Under the pieces are notes generated by a model. That model had not been told where the DNA came from. It did not search any database and saw only the letters and a list, made by a program, of their open reading frames with translations. The translations under genes and the position numbers were made by a program. A DNA stretch of 64,000 nt from the NCBI GenBank assembly GCA_030063045.1, contig JAQSEB010000124.1, positions 744,001 to 808,000 of the forward strand, in the 5' to 3' direction. This DNA is from Pratylenchus scribneri. Lineage: Eukaryota; Nematoda; Chromadorea; Rhabditida; Pratylenchidae. Numbering within the stretch: the stretch's first letter is position 1; every line of letters begins with the position of its first letter. Shown here one piece after another: positions 31,646-43,800 of this stretch.

Positions 31646-34347
31646 TGAATTTTGATAAAAACTAAATAATTTCAATTTAAAAAAAAGAAAATTACTTTAA
31701 AATTCAATATATGATAAATAATTCTGCTGACTTTGTTAAAAAAATTTTAATAGAAATAATTGAGAGATATGCATGCCATAATCCGTAATAATTAAATAGC
31801 TAAAAGAATGAGAAAGGAAATAACATAAAATTAAATTTTATAAGTAATTGAAAGGAAAAGTCCAGAACTACCGTAATCCAAAAAGGAAGAAAAAATTGAG
31901 GAAATGGCTAAATCAAAAAGGAAAAGAATGTTCAATGGATATAAAAAAGTTAGGAAAAAATAATTTATGGCAAAAATATTCGTAAAAATTATAAATAAAT
32001 TCTTTGTTAAAGGAATGGAATATTAGTATGCAATTAATTTGCATAATTGTTTAATAATTATAAAAATTATCTGCATTTTAATAAAAATGAAGGGCATTAT
32101 CCAGGAAAGATTTTTAATTTATTTAAAATTAAATTAAAAATAGGTAAATGAATTTTTTAATTCCAAATATGGAATATTTCCAGAAGAAAATAGGCATTAG
32201 GCGACCTTGAATGAATTTCAACATTTGCGCGAATTTGTTTTTGAAAAGCACAAAAAATCAACTTCCTGTTTTTGCCCAATTCAATCCCCCAACGAAATCG
32301 CCTCCCAACTTTTGTTCATACCAAATTCTACCCATTCCCATTTCCTTCCAATTTTAACTTGATGCCTTCATCTGCTAAACCATTTGAATTTTACAACCAC
32401 CTTCACTCCGGCAGCCTCCAACTTCCGACCCGAACCCAGATCCAAATGCAATGAAAGATTTTGCCATCCTCCCTTCTCCCCCCCCCCCCCCCCTCCCCTC
32501 CATGTTTCCATTGTTTGGCCTGCCCAAATCCACGTTTGTTTTTAGCTGACAGGCAAAAATGGTTTACATATTTTGAGTTTTGACATGCATGGGAATGTGT
32601 GCGGTTAATGCCTTCTATTTGAAGGAATAGTTGGGTGGAATGAAGAATTTGGGGAAGGGATGGAATTTGCGCGAAAAAAAATTGTGCATTAATTTGAGAA
32701 GAAAATTCAGAACTACTTATTGAAAGCCACATTTTTCATACAAAATATTGAATATAGAATTATTGTGTATCAAAAATGCAATTCACGATAAAATAATTTT
32801 TGGGAATGAAGAACAAAAATTTGAAATTATTTATATTATGTATATTTACTAATATGTGATAATAATAATCCATGGTAGACATTTGGCTTATTTAACAAGA
32901 TTGATAAATTGGACAAAATGAAAGGAAAATTAATATCTAGTAAATTCCTAATTAAATTAGAATGTAAAATTTAATGCTGAATGGGAATTAACAACAAAAA
33001 AATTTTTAATTTAAATTTTGGTTTGCAATTTGCATTAAGAAAATAAATTATGACAAAAATTAACAAAAATATTTGCAAAAAATTCAATTGGATTGGATCA
33101 AGTTCAAGTTGGAATATTTTGGTCAATAGCGAAATGTTCTCTCTGGCCATAACCCCATTTAACACAAACACCACCAAAGCATAATCCCACCATCAGCCAA
33201 TTGCACAAATTGCACAAATCATCTTCCTCCTCCCAATCCCAAAACCCCTTTCATCCATTCCCCTTCTCGCTTCTTCATTCCTTTTCATTTGTCCATCTGG
33301 CGCTTTTATTGTGTGCCGCCACCAATTTGTCAGGAGCCAAAGCCAAGGAGGGATCATCAAAAATGTTTCCTCTCCTTTCTTTCCTCCACTTTTTGTTGCA
33401 ATTCGGCGCGATCCACACCCATCAGCCCCCCCCCCCCCCTCTCTCATTTACCGCATTTTGTCGGCCCGGGGCCTACTGCCGCCAACAAATTTATGGCCCT
33501 CGCTTTGGAGGCAATTTGGGCAGTGTTGAAGGAAGCCACTGAATATTAGAAAGAGGCGAGGAAGAAATTGCGGTGATTACTGATTGGTTGTTTGGAAAAT
33601 ATGGTGAAAATGGGGCAAATGGCTGTGCTTCCGGCGATGTGGATTTTTTCTTATTACCATCGACCACTCGATTATCTCACAAACACAAATGTGTTCCATT
33701 CTCAAGTATAGTAGAAGGATCGGCAAATTGAAGGGAAAAAAGGCAAAATCTATACTGTATTTATTATAAATTATTCATTAAATATCTAAAGGAATTGCGG
33801 ATATTCTTTAAAATTTGTAAAGATTTAAGTAATAATTTCAAATATTGAATGATTTTCTTTGGAAATTTATAAATTTTAAATGAATAAAAACATTTTGCTT
33901 TTTTTCCATAAAATATCGAATCGTTATCGGAAAATATCGAATTTTTTGGCTTATCGAATATCGGATTTTTTGGAAGCACATCATTTATCGGAAATCCGCC
34001 GGTATCGGATTTTTTTGAGATGAACTCCTTCCATCCCCATTTGCCACTTAAAGAACCGCGTTCTCAGAATAATATTTGACTATAAATTCCTTCGCAAATT
34101 ATATTTTAGAATATTATAAATAAATCTATATTCATTAACCATTATTCATTATAAACTCAATTTAAATTTTATTGATGCATTTTTTAAACATATTCACCAA
34201 ATTTGCTATTCGCCTTACATTAAATTTAAGTCGATTTTTTTTATTTTATGCAAAAACAATGGATAAATTCACATTTATGCAAAGTAAATGGTATAAAATA
34301 AACCAAAAAAGAATTTTCAAATAATTCAAAAAAAATTTTTTTAATTG
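31646..34347. other. Upstream region of the homeobox gene, no second gene recognised
   Basis: 2.7 kb of mostly AT-rich sequence with two C-tracts of about 14 and 12 (32479-32492 and 33427-33438). The part at 33190-33540 is GC-richer; three overlapping frames are open there but none has a domain, signal peptide start that is credible, or splice partner. A TATCGGAAAATATCGAAT repeat cluster at about 33910-34015 consists of short ATATCGA/TATCGGA units. This is a plausible regulatory region. Confidence 0.45.
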
Positions 34348-36554
34348 CTATTTCGTCCTTTCTTTATTTGTTGGATTTGGTGATCTACTCCATGCAATTT
34401 TTGGACCTCCGCTTGTTTGCAAATTTGTTCTATTCAAAAATGGAATAATTCCCTTCAATTGTGTTTGCATCAAATTTGAGGCCCATAACATTAGCCAAGA
34501 GGGAATAACAATTGTGGAAAAGTCATTAATCCAAGCATATTGATTGAAAACTGCCAGAAAAAATGTTTGCCATGTGTTAAGACCAAAGCCAAATACATTA
34601 ACCACTGCTATGTAGAGGAATAGCTATATTTGGGAACAAATATAGAATATAAAATATACATATTGATATTTGATTTTATTAAGTTAACTATATTTTTTGT
34701 TTTTAAATTAGTTAAAAGTTCTGATAAAAATTTGTGAGGGGATTAATTTAATTCATAAGGCCCGAATTTATATTGACGATAAATCTTGAAATATTGATGG
34801 AAATATCGATTAAAAATCACAAAATATTGAAAAAAAAATTTCAAAATGTTGATGAATATTGGCAAAAAAATATCATGAAAATCGACAAAAACATTCATAA
34901 AAACATGTTTTACGTTTTCAAACTATTTTAAGTTCGCAAACAAAATATTGAAATGAATATAAACCCGGGCCCTTTTTAATTCATATTAAATAATATAAAT
35001 AAAAATCCAACCATATAAGCGGCATAGATGAATTGTGCAATAAAAGTGACAATTGTATAAATTGTTAATTTTCTCTCCATTATTTTTGTATTTGCATCAC
35101 CTCGTTGTTGCATACTAGTTTTTTTCGAATTTGTTCGATACGCAATAATGACGCCAACATTTAATAGAAGACAAATTAGAGAGAAAATGATACTAAAACA
35201 TGCCGCAATGAATGAATCATTCCATTCCTAGTCAAAATATTTACAAATATAAATAAATAATATAAAAATTAATTTTGTATTTTGCTTCAAATTATATTGA
35301 AAAATATCCCAAAAATTAATTTTTAAAATATATTGTTAATTATAAATAAAATTTGATATGGCTTAAATAATTTCTTCTAAATCTTTTTCACAGATATTCA
35401 TGGAAAACAAATTTATTACCCCTGTTTTTGGACGATTGTCCACCGTGAATGTCACATTATCTGCTTGAATTCGCACAAATCTATCAGATAATAGAATGCG
35501 GCCAGTTAATATGAGTGGAAGCAGAGAAATCGCCGCAATGATTAAGGACATCCGCTTTTGCCAAAACTATAATTTTTATTATCAGTGGGCTTTATAAGTT
35601 CATTATTCTATCATTGATCTCTAGTCTCTACTCTCTATATATATTAAAATTTGAGAGAAACTCAATAATCCTATATATTAATTTTAGAAGAGTTTGTATG
35701 TTTGTTACCAAGTTTTCTCATCAGTATTTATGTGAATGGATTGAGCTGAATTTTTGTACCCTAGGGTTTTTGAGGATGCTTATCATAATCAGATATTTAG
35801 TATTTGATCAGCTGATTCTATGTGAAGTTTGGTATACGGTATATACGGTACTTTTGTATACGGTAGTATACAGTACTTTGTGTATTTGCATACCGTATTT
35901 CTTCTATCAGAAACCACCGCTCTTATTAGTAACCCCCTCTAGAGGGTCTCTGAAAATTAGTAACCCCGGGGTTACTAATAGAATAAATAATATGATAATT
36001 GAATAGTCAAATATAGGGTAAAACCGATAACGCTGAATACGATGGTTTGGCAAATATTTTCGGGAAAAATAAACAAATTTTGGTGAATCAAAATTACCTT
36101 CTCATAATTGACCGGATATAGCAATGATGTGAGCCGATTCAACAATAAAACGATTGTGGACAAATTTTCAACAGAATATGAATACACAATTAAAAAATAG
36201 AAGAAGGCAAGTAAAACTTGAGGAAGCATCAAATAAATTGGCATAAACCAACCAATTCGACCGAATCGAGAATACAAAAAATTGCCAATCAGACCAATTA
36301 GACTCTAAACATTTTTTCATGCTTTTTATTATAATTTTTTTGAATACCCAAAATGCTCGAATGGCGAATAATTTGAAAAAGGACGATTTGAAAACATTTC
36401 GTTTGGCAATGGTAATTCCAAGTTCAAATGCGTAGAGAATGGCCGAAGGAATGCCAATAAAAATAGCAAATATAAATGGTGGCCAAATGGCGTTTGCAAG
36501 TGTGACGAATATTTCTGGAGGTTTATCCAGTTTGGTAATATTTTCAGCATTCAT
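34348..36554 (-). CDS. Srg-class seven-TM chemoreceptor
   Basis: Nematode serpentine receptor class gamma. Starts at 36554 (MNAENITKLDKPPEIF); five or six exons in phase: about 36345-36554, 36104-36303, 35372-35571, 35010-35230, 34348-34623. TM1: WPPFIFAIFIGIPSAILYAF. TM2 after FAIRAFWSLIGLIGNF. TM3: LPQVLLAFFYFLIVYS, then VLLLNRLTSLLYPVNYEK, the Srg L-x-R-x-x-x-(I/L)-x-P-x-x-Y motif. TM4 and a loop follow (LILTGRILL). TM5: AACFSIIFSLICLLLNVGVI, then a basic third loop KKTSMQQRGD. TM6: LTIYTIVTFIAQFIYAAYM. TM7: NDFSTIVIPSWLMLWASN, the Srg N-D-x-x-T-x-x-x-PWL motif. Both signature motifs are intact. Predicted cilium location is inferred from the family. Intron 2 has a foldback repeat. Confidence 0.88.
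34745..34985. repeat. Diverged TTGATGAATATTG-type repeat in an Srg intron
   Basis: Contains AAAATGTTGATGAATATTGG, then AAAATCGACAAAAACATTCA, AAAACATGTTTT and TTTAAGTTCGCAAACAAAAT in the same order as 38395-38500, where they form one end of the TIR element at 37879-38517. So it is a related, degraded copy. Confidence 0.55.
35835..35995. repeat. Small foldback element (TACGGTA family, copy 1) in the Srg gene
   Basis: Runs of TATACGGTA at the left, CCGTATTTC, then the palindromic CCCCTCTAGAGGG and CCCCGGGGTTACTAATAG. Related strings occur at 50600-50690 (inverted) and 52395-52512: CTATTATTACCCC, CCTCTAAT/TTAGTAACC and ATACGGTA at the edge. Confidence 0.5.
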
Positions 36555-37878
36555 TTCCTTAGCTATATTAAATGAATAGAGAATGTTTAAATTTAAGAAT
36601 TTTAAATAAATTTATGGAAATAACCGCGCTAATTTAAAATTGAATTAATTAATATTTGAGAGAAAAAGTAACTTAAAAATTTATTAAACAGTAATTTAGG
36701 TAGAGATAAGATAAAAAAGAAATCATTCCTCCAAATCATTTTATTTATGGATATTAAAATCATTTTTCTGATTCAAAGCTGAAAAAATTGAATTTGGGAA
36801 AATTACTATGCTAATTTATTAAATATTTATATTTTATTAAATTGTGAATTCATTCGAATACCTTAATCCTGGCGCTAGTTAAAACCCCTCATACAAATTC
36901 AAAATTTGGAAATCTCAAAAAATATAACTAAAATTTAGTTATTCTTAAAATTATTTGCAAATATTCTAAACATATCCTAAATTCTAAATAATGAAAATTA
37001 TATTACAAAATTTTGAATTGTAAAAATATATCAAAAAGTATGCCCATTGTAAGCACATGGCTGAAATTTGACTTTTCACAATGTTCTAGTAAATTATTAA
37101 AATAATTCTAAAAATTGTCAACATATATTATTATTTTATATTTTGAAATTATTTTTAAAATACGATTAATTATAATATATTTTGCAAATATGTCGCAAAA
37201 TAAGTCAAATTTTGAGAATATTCTGAGAATATGTCGAATTTGGAAGAAAATATTTCCATTATTTCTTCCAAATATATCTCAAAAATTATGTAAAAATGTG
37301 GAGCAGGTGCAAAATTGCCAAAAGTCAAAAACATAAATATATTTCCTCCAAGGCAAAATATCAAGGTTCAAGGACCATTCTGTGTAAAATTGAGTTTTAG
37401 CTTCCTTTAGAATATATAGTAAATTAATTTATTTACCAATAAGTTGTGGGAACACCCTGTTGGCTTTTATTTAATTAATTTTTTTTTCAACAATAATTGT
37501 CGAAAATTCGTTGAAATTTCTTAAAATGATATGTATGAAAAACAACAAAATACTACGAAATCCTCAAATCAAGTAAATTCCCAAAAGGAAATTTCGTGAA
37601 TTTAATTTACGTGATTTGAGTGTTTCTTGATATTCTCTCTTTGGGGATTTACGTGATTTAGGGAATATCACGAAATCACCAAAATCACGAATTCGCCAAA
37701 ATGGGAAACTAATATGAGGGTTGTCAGATGTACTTTATTAAAAGATTGTACTTTTTTGAGGGGTCAAATCTTTGAAAATTAAAATGTACTTTTTAAGATT
37801 TGTATTTTATTTGGACTAATGTGTATACTTTATGTATTTTTTGCTCTAAAAATATATTGGAAAAAATATAATCACTAG
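36555..37878. other. Intergenic upstream of the Srg gene
   Basis: Nothing coding seen. Short runs (GATTTACGTGATTTAGGG around 37645-37700) repeat locally. The sequence is AT-rich throughout. Confidence 0.35.
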
Positions 37879-38517
37879 GGAACGGATTTTTATTGATATA
37901 GAATCGCGAAATATAGCTATAAAATATTGACAAAAAAGTGCAAAATATTGATATAAATTGCAAAAAATAAACGAAATATTGATGAAAATTTTTAAAAAAA
38001 AAAGTTTAAATTTTAGCAAAAATTTCCAAAAAATGTTTTCCAATTACTCCAAATTAAAAAAATTATTCATATTTCGAAGAATTTTATCAAAAAATTTGAA
38101 AATTCATTTTTAAGAATTCTTTTTTTATTTGGTTTTGACCAAATTTTTTTTTAAAAATATTAAAACCAATTTTTAAATTTTTTCAAAAAATTGATAAAAT
38201 TATTTTTTTTCTAAAAAATTACCTAAATTTTTCAAAAAATTAACAAAAATTTTGAAAAATTTTCATTTTTTTTTCTAAAAATTGTAAAATTTAATGAAAT
38301 TTTTCGAAAATCTTCAAAATATTGGCGAAAATTGCCAAAAAATGCCGAAATATTGATATCAATATAGATGGCCAAAAATTGGCAAAATATTGATGAATAT
38401 TGACATAAAAGTTCATCAAAATCAACAAAAACATTGATAAAAACATGTTTTAATTTGGTTTCAAGCTTTTTTAAGTTCGCAAAAAAAATATTGATATCAA
38501 TAAAAATCCGTTCCTTA
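37879..38517. mobile_element. 640-bp element with terminal inverted repeats
   Basis: Begins GGAACGGATTTTTATTGATA and ends ATCAATAAAAATCCGTTCC. The interior is built of AAATATTGATA, AAAATTG and ATGAATATTG motifs in both orientations and is very AT-rich. There is no transposase frame, so it is non-autonomous. Flanks both contain ATAATCAC, a possible target duplication. Confidence 0.65.
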
Positions 38518-38605
38518 ATAATCACAATTGAAAATAATTAAATATTTTATTAAATTTTAAATAAATAAAAAAATTGCTATTTTAAAATATAATTATGTTA
38601 CATAG

Positions 38606-38702
38606 GAATTTGAGGTGCTAATTTTGGTATTGAGAATGCCAATGAGGAAGTGGTACGGAGAATCGGAGAATGCCATTTGGTTTTTTATGCTATTGACGGC
38701 AG
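38606..38702 (+). pseudogene. Orphan exon-like open segment
   Basis: Between an ACATAG acceptor and a GCAG|GTGAAT donor lies an uninterrupted frame of 32 codons, EFEVLILVLRMPMRKWYGES, then ENAIWFFMLLTA, a charged part and a hydrophobic part. Codon usage looks coding, but no partner exon was found either side (the srg fragment follows at 38.8 kb). It may be a stray exon from a gene lost or moved. Family not recognised. Confidence 0.35.
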
Positions 38703-38814
38703 GTGAATTTCAAAAAAAAGGCCAACCAATACGTCTGTCTATATACTGGTATAAATATATAAAAAATAGAGAATAATAAATGTAATTAATTGTACCGAAC
38801 ATTCATCATTTTAT

Positions 38815-38940
38815 TTGGAAATCCAAACTTCAAATGCGTAGAGAATGGCCGAAGGAATGGCAATAAAAATAGCAAATATAAATAGAAGCCAAATGACGTT
38901 TGCCAGAATGACGAATCATGAATATCTCTGGTTTTTGATA
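38815..38940 (-). pseudogene. Fragment of an Srg receptor gene (copy of exon 1 of 34348-36554)
   Basis: About 115 bases match 36415-36530 closely (for example CAAATGCGTAGAGAATGGCC and GGCAATAAAAATAGCAAATA), giving TM1 of the Srg protein, then decay. A GACGAATCATGAATATC segment replaces GACGAATATTTC, shifting the frame. No other exon is nearby. A relic of a local duplication. Confidence 0.75.
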
Positions 38941-39309
38941 AAAATAATAATAAAATTTGGTATTTTTAAATATCAAAAAAGATTGATTGAAATATAATTT
39001 TGCCACAGAAAGTTATGGCAAAAAAATTCGAATTAATTGATAAAAAATTATTTTTAATTTTCCGAAAGTCTTTTGAGAATTTTTATTTTTTAAACAAAAA
39101 TTGATAATTTAAATTTCTAAATTTTTCTGATCATTTAACGATAAGGCTAATTATTAATTATGGAAATATTTTATATGTTATATGCGGCCAACCTTAAAAA
39201 TGCCTATAAGGTATAACGTATAAGTAAATTAATGTTGTTTTAATATTTTACTATTTGATAATTTTGTTCTAATAATTTATGAATTTTGGAAAAATTAAAT
39301 TTTATGATG

Positions 39310-39540
39310 ATTTTATCCGGTTTAAAAAGTTTAAAATGAATTGTTAAATTAAATAAAAGAGAGATTTAGATTTATTATGATTAAATTAAATTAAATATGT
39401 AGAAAAGTGAAGAGAAATAAAAGTAAATATAAATTGTTGAATGAAAATTAAATATGCATAAAATTAAGTGAATTGAAAAATCGAAAATGTTGTGAAATTT
39501 TAGAAAGAAATTATTAACAATTTAAATGGCAATTTAAAAT
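39310..39540 (-). repeat. Inverted copy of the 3' flank of the LOTUS/LIM gene
   Basis: Reverse complement of 46655-46870 (and 48878-49090), and a looser match of 58235-58455. Shared strings include TTTTTAAACCGGATAAA, AATCTCTCTTTTATTTAATT, TTTCACAACATTTTTCGATT and TTTATGCATATTTAATTTTC. On the minus strand this lies downstream of the truncated gene at 39854-40171, just as 58235-58455 lies downstream of the complete gene. Confidence 0.75.
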
Positions 39541-39853
39541 GTTGATTTTCGATAAAATTAATTAATAAATCCAGATAAATTAATGAAAATGAAATGAAAG
39601 TTTCTAAGAAATAATCAAAATTTAAAACAAATTTTATTTCCACAATCCCTGGCATATTCCTATTGGGTCTTGGCCTCTTTCTTCAAATCAATCAATTTGC
39701 CATTTGCAATGAAAAGGATTTTTAATCTGGGCACTGCTCACTTTTATAGCATTGGCAATTTGAGTTGACTAGAAAATTAATTAATTATTAAAAATAATTT
39801 TATTTAATAAGTTCAATTTAAAATCCAATTTTTATAGAGCAAATTTGGAAACA

Positions 39854-40171
39854 TTAAGCAATTTTGTCAAATTTAATATCATTTTTGGAAAACAATGCTA
39901 CCAATTTGTTGTCAATTTCATTTGAATCCTTTCGACTAGACAATTTCATGGCTTGCATTTCTTTCTTCATTTCCACCAATTCAGACTAAAATTTACTTAA
40001 ATTTATTTTAAAATTATTTTTCAAAATATTCACCTTAATCTTTTCAATTTCTCCGGCATTTCCATCATTCGATTTGGTCTCAAATTCGTCCAATGCAAAA
40101 TCGGCCAAATTCAATTGTTCCAAATCACTGTAAATCGACAATCCTTCGATTTGTTGTTGTTTATTTTCCAT
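39854..40171 (-). CDS. Short N-terminal paralog of the LOTUS/LIM gene
   Basis: Two exons (about 40037-40171 and 39854-39986) with a 50-base intron give about 88 residues: MENKQQQIEG, then LNLADFALDEFETKSNDGNAGEIEKIK and a helical ELVEMKKEMQAMKLSSRKDSNEIDNKL, stopping at KFDKIA. This matches residues 1-85 of the gene at 51935 at about 60-65 percent, including the intron position. The rest (LOTUS-like parts, coiled coil and LIM) is missing, yet the 3' flank of the full gene follows at 39310-39540, so the copy arose by internal deletion. It may be a pseudogene or a short coiled-coil protein. The frame is intact. Confidence 0.6.
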
Positions 40172-40419
40172 GGTAATCGGTAAAATTGTAGTTGGATAAT
40201 TAGCAAATTGTTGAGAGGAAAATCAAAATTTATTAAGCTATAAAAGAATTTATAAAATTTAATTAATTTTAAATAATTAGAATGCGAGATTTTGATCTTT
40301 TGATTGGGGTTTTTTCACCAATTGCCCCTACTTTATTTTCATAATTGGGTTGAAAAGGAAATTAAGTAGAATTTTAGGAACATTTGGGGAATGAATGCCA
40401 AAAATGCAAATGTGAGGGA

Positions 40420-40867
40420 ATATATAAGACGAAAATAATTTGAATTGACATTGACATCTGATTTCTGATTGGCATTATCCATTTTGAATATTCTCATCAT
40501 AAAATGTCATTCAATTTTCAAAATTTATGTTAAAATTTTTGATTGCTTGATTAATTTTGTCTGCTCTGCTGATATGGATAATTTGGATACGATAAAGAAG
40601 AATGGGAAATTGCCTCAGGGAATAAGAGATCAATAAAAAAGTTCAAAAGAATGATGGGTGATTATTATTTTTTGTTGATGGAATGGATGAATGGGAATTT
40701 GGGGGCAATTTTCCGAGGGAAGAAAAGATGAAGGGAAGGATTTCTTGATTGATAGATAAATGTGGCATATTCAAATTTGAATGACATTTGTGAGAAGAAT
40801 ATCCGTAAATCATAATTGATAATAATGCCAATCATGTTAATCCGAAATTTATATGCTCTTATAACAT
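40420..40867. repeat. Inverted arrangement of duplicated promoter-type sequence next to the satellite
   Basis: On the minus strand 40310-40520 resembles the upstream region of the gene at 51935 (AATAAAGTAGGGGCAATTGGTG, CTTATATATTCCC, GGATAATGCCAATCA). On the plus strand 40590-40850 resembles 50800-51100 and 51480-51670 (GGAATTGATGAATGGGAA, GAATGACATTTG, ATAATGCCAATCA). So the same upstream sequence lies in both orientations around 40.55 kb, and the satellite begins directly after. Confidence 0.5.
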
Positions 40868-43800
40868 TCAGATTTTCACAAACTTTCTGTGATTTTGACA
40901 AACATTCTGATTTTCACAAACATTCTGATTTTCACAAACTTTCTGATTTTCACAAACATTCTGATTTTCACAAACATTCTGATTTTCACTATCATTCTGA
41001 TTTTTACAAACATTCTGATTTTCACAAACATTCTGATTTTCACAAACATTCTGTGATTTTCACAAACATTCTGATTTTCACAAATATTCTGATTTTCACA
41101 AACATTCTGATTTTCACAAACATTCTGATTTTCACAAACATTCTGATTTTCACAAACATTCTGATTTTCACAAACATTCTGATTTTCACAAACATTCTGA
41201 TTTTCACAAACATTCTGATTTTCACAAACATTCTGATTTTCACAAACATTCTGATTTTCACAAACATTCTGATTTTCACAAACATTCTGATTTTCACAAA
41301 CATTCTGATTTTCACAAACATTCTGATTTTCAGAAACATTCTGATTTTCACAAACATTCTGATTTTCACAAACATTCTGATTTTCACAAACATTCTGATT
41401 TTCACAAACATTCTGATTTTCACAAACATTCTGATTTTCACAAATATTCTGATTTTCACAAACATTCTGTGATTTTCACAAACATTTTGATTTTCACAAA
41501 CATTCTGATTTTCACAAACATTCTGATTTTCACAAACATTCTGATTTTCACAAACATTCTGTGATTTTCACAAACATTCTGATTTTCACAAACATTCTGA
41601 TTTTCACAAACATTCTGATTTTCACAAACATTCTGATTTTCACAAACATTCTGATTTTCACAAACATTCTGATTTTCACAAACATTCTGATTTTCACAAA
41701 CATTCTGATTTTCACAAATATTCTGATTTTCACAAATATTCTGATTTTCACAAACATTTTGATTTTCACAAACATTCTGATTTTCACAAACATTCTGATT
41801 TTCACAAACATTCTGATTTTCAGAAACATTCTGATTTTCACAAACATTCTGATTTTCACAAACATTCTGATTTTCAGAAACATTCTGATTTTCACAAACA
41901 TTCTGATTTTCACAAACATTCTGATTTTCAGAAACATTCTGATTTTCACAAACATTCTGTGATTTTCACAAATATTCTGAGAAACATTCTGATTTTCACA
42001 AACATTCTGTGATTTTCACAAATATTCTGATTTTCACAAACATTCTGTGATTTTCACAAACATTCTGATTTTCACAAATATTCTGATTTTCATAAACATT
42101 CTGATTTTCACAAACATTCTGATTTTCACAAACATTCTGATTTTCACAAACATTCTGATTTTCACAAACATTCTGTGATTTTCACAAACATTCTGATTTT
42201 CACAAACATTCTGATTTTCACAAACATTCTGATTTTCACAAACATTCTGATTTTCACAAACATTCTGATTTTCACAAACATTCTGATTTTCACAAACATT
42301 CTGATTTTCAGAAACATTCTGATTTTCACAAACATTCTGATTTTCACAAACATTCTGATTTTCACAAACATTCTGATTTTCACAAACATTCTGATTTTCA
42401 CAAACATTCTGATTTTCACAAATATTCTGATTTTCACAAACATTCTGTGATTTTCACAAACATTTTGATTTTCACAAACATTCTGATTTTCACAAACATT
42501 CTGATTTTCACAAACATTCTGATTTTCACAAACATTCTGTGATTTTCACAAACATTCTGATTTTCACAAACATTCTGATTTTCACAAACATTCTGATTTT
42601 CACAAACATTCTGATTTTCACAAACATTCTGATTTTCACAAACATTCTGATTTTCACAAACATTCTGATTTTCACAAACATTCTGATTTTCACAAATATT
42701 CTGATTTTCACAAATATTCTGATTTTCACAAACATTTTGATTTTCACAAACATTCTGATTTTCACAAACATTCTGATTTTCACAAACATTCTGATTTTCA
42801 GAAACATTCTGATTTTCACAAACATTCTGATTTTCACAAACATTCTGATTTTCAGAAACATTCTGATTTTCACAAACATTCTGATTTTCACAAACATTCT
42901 GATTTTCAGAAACATTCTGATTTTCACAAACATTCTGTGATTTTCACAAATATTCTGAGAAACATTCTGATTTTCACAAACATTCTGTGATTTTCACAAA
43001 TATTCTGATTTTCAGAAACATTCTGATTTTCACAAACATTCTGATTTTCACAAACATTCTGATTTTCAGAAACATTCTGATTTTCACAAACATTCTGATT
43101 TTCACAAACATTCTGATTTTCAGAAACATTCTGTGATTTTCACAAATATTCTGATTTTCACAAACATTCTGATTTTCAGAAACATTCTGATTTTCACAAA
43201 CATTCTGTGATTTTCACAAATATTCTGAGAAACATTCTGATTTTCACAAACATTCTGTGATTTTCACAAATATTCTGATTTTCACAAACATTCTGTGATT
43301 TTCACAAACATTCTGATTTTCACAAATATTCTGATTTTCACAAACATTCTGATTTTCACAAACATTCTGATTTTCACAAACATTCTGATTTCCACAAACA
43401 TTCTGATTTTCACAAACATTCTGTGATTTTCACAAACATTCTGATTTTCACAAATATTCTGATTTTCACAAACATTCTGATTTTCACAAATATTCTGATT
43501 TTCACAAACATTCTGATTTTCACAAACATTCTGATTTTCACAAACATTCTGATTTTCACAAACATTCTGTGATTTTCACAAACATTCTGATTTTCACAAA
43601 CATTCTGATTTTCACAAACATTCTGATTTTCACAAACATTCTGATTTTCACAAACATTCTGATTTTCACAAACATTCTGATTTTCACAAACATTCTGATT
43701 TTCACAAACATTCTGATTTTCACAAATATTCTGATTTTCACAAATATTCTGATTTTCACAAACATTTTGATTTTCACAAACATTCTGATTTTCACAAACA

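Noticed and set aside
33190..33550. Short secreted peptide in the GC-richer stretch
   Set aside because: Three frames on the plus strand and one on the minus are open at once, a poly-C run interrupts them and the hydrophobic part is not an N-terminal signal after a credible start.
35614..36006. 130-codon plus-strand frame
   Set aside because: It lies antisense in a spliced intron of the Srg gene and runs through a foldback repeat; no domain.
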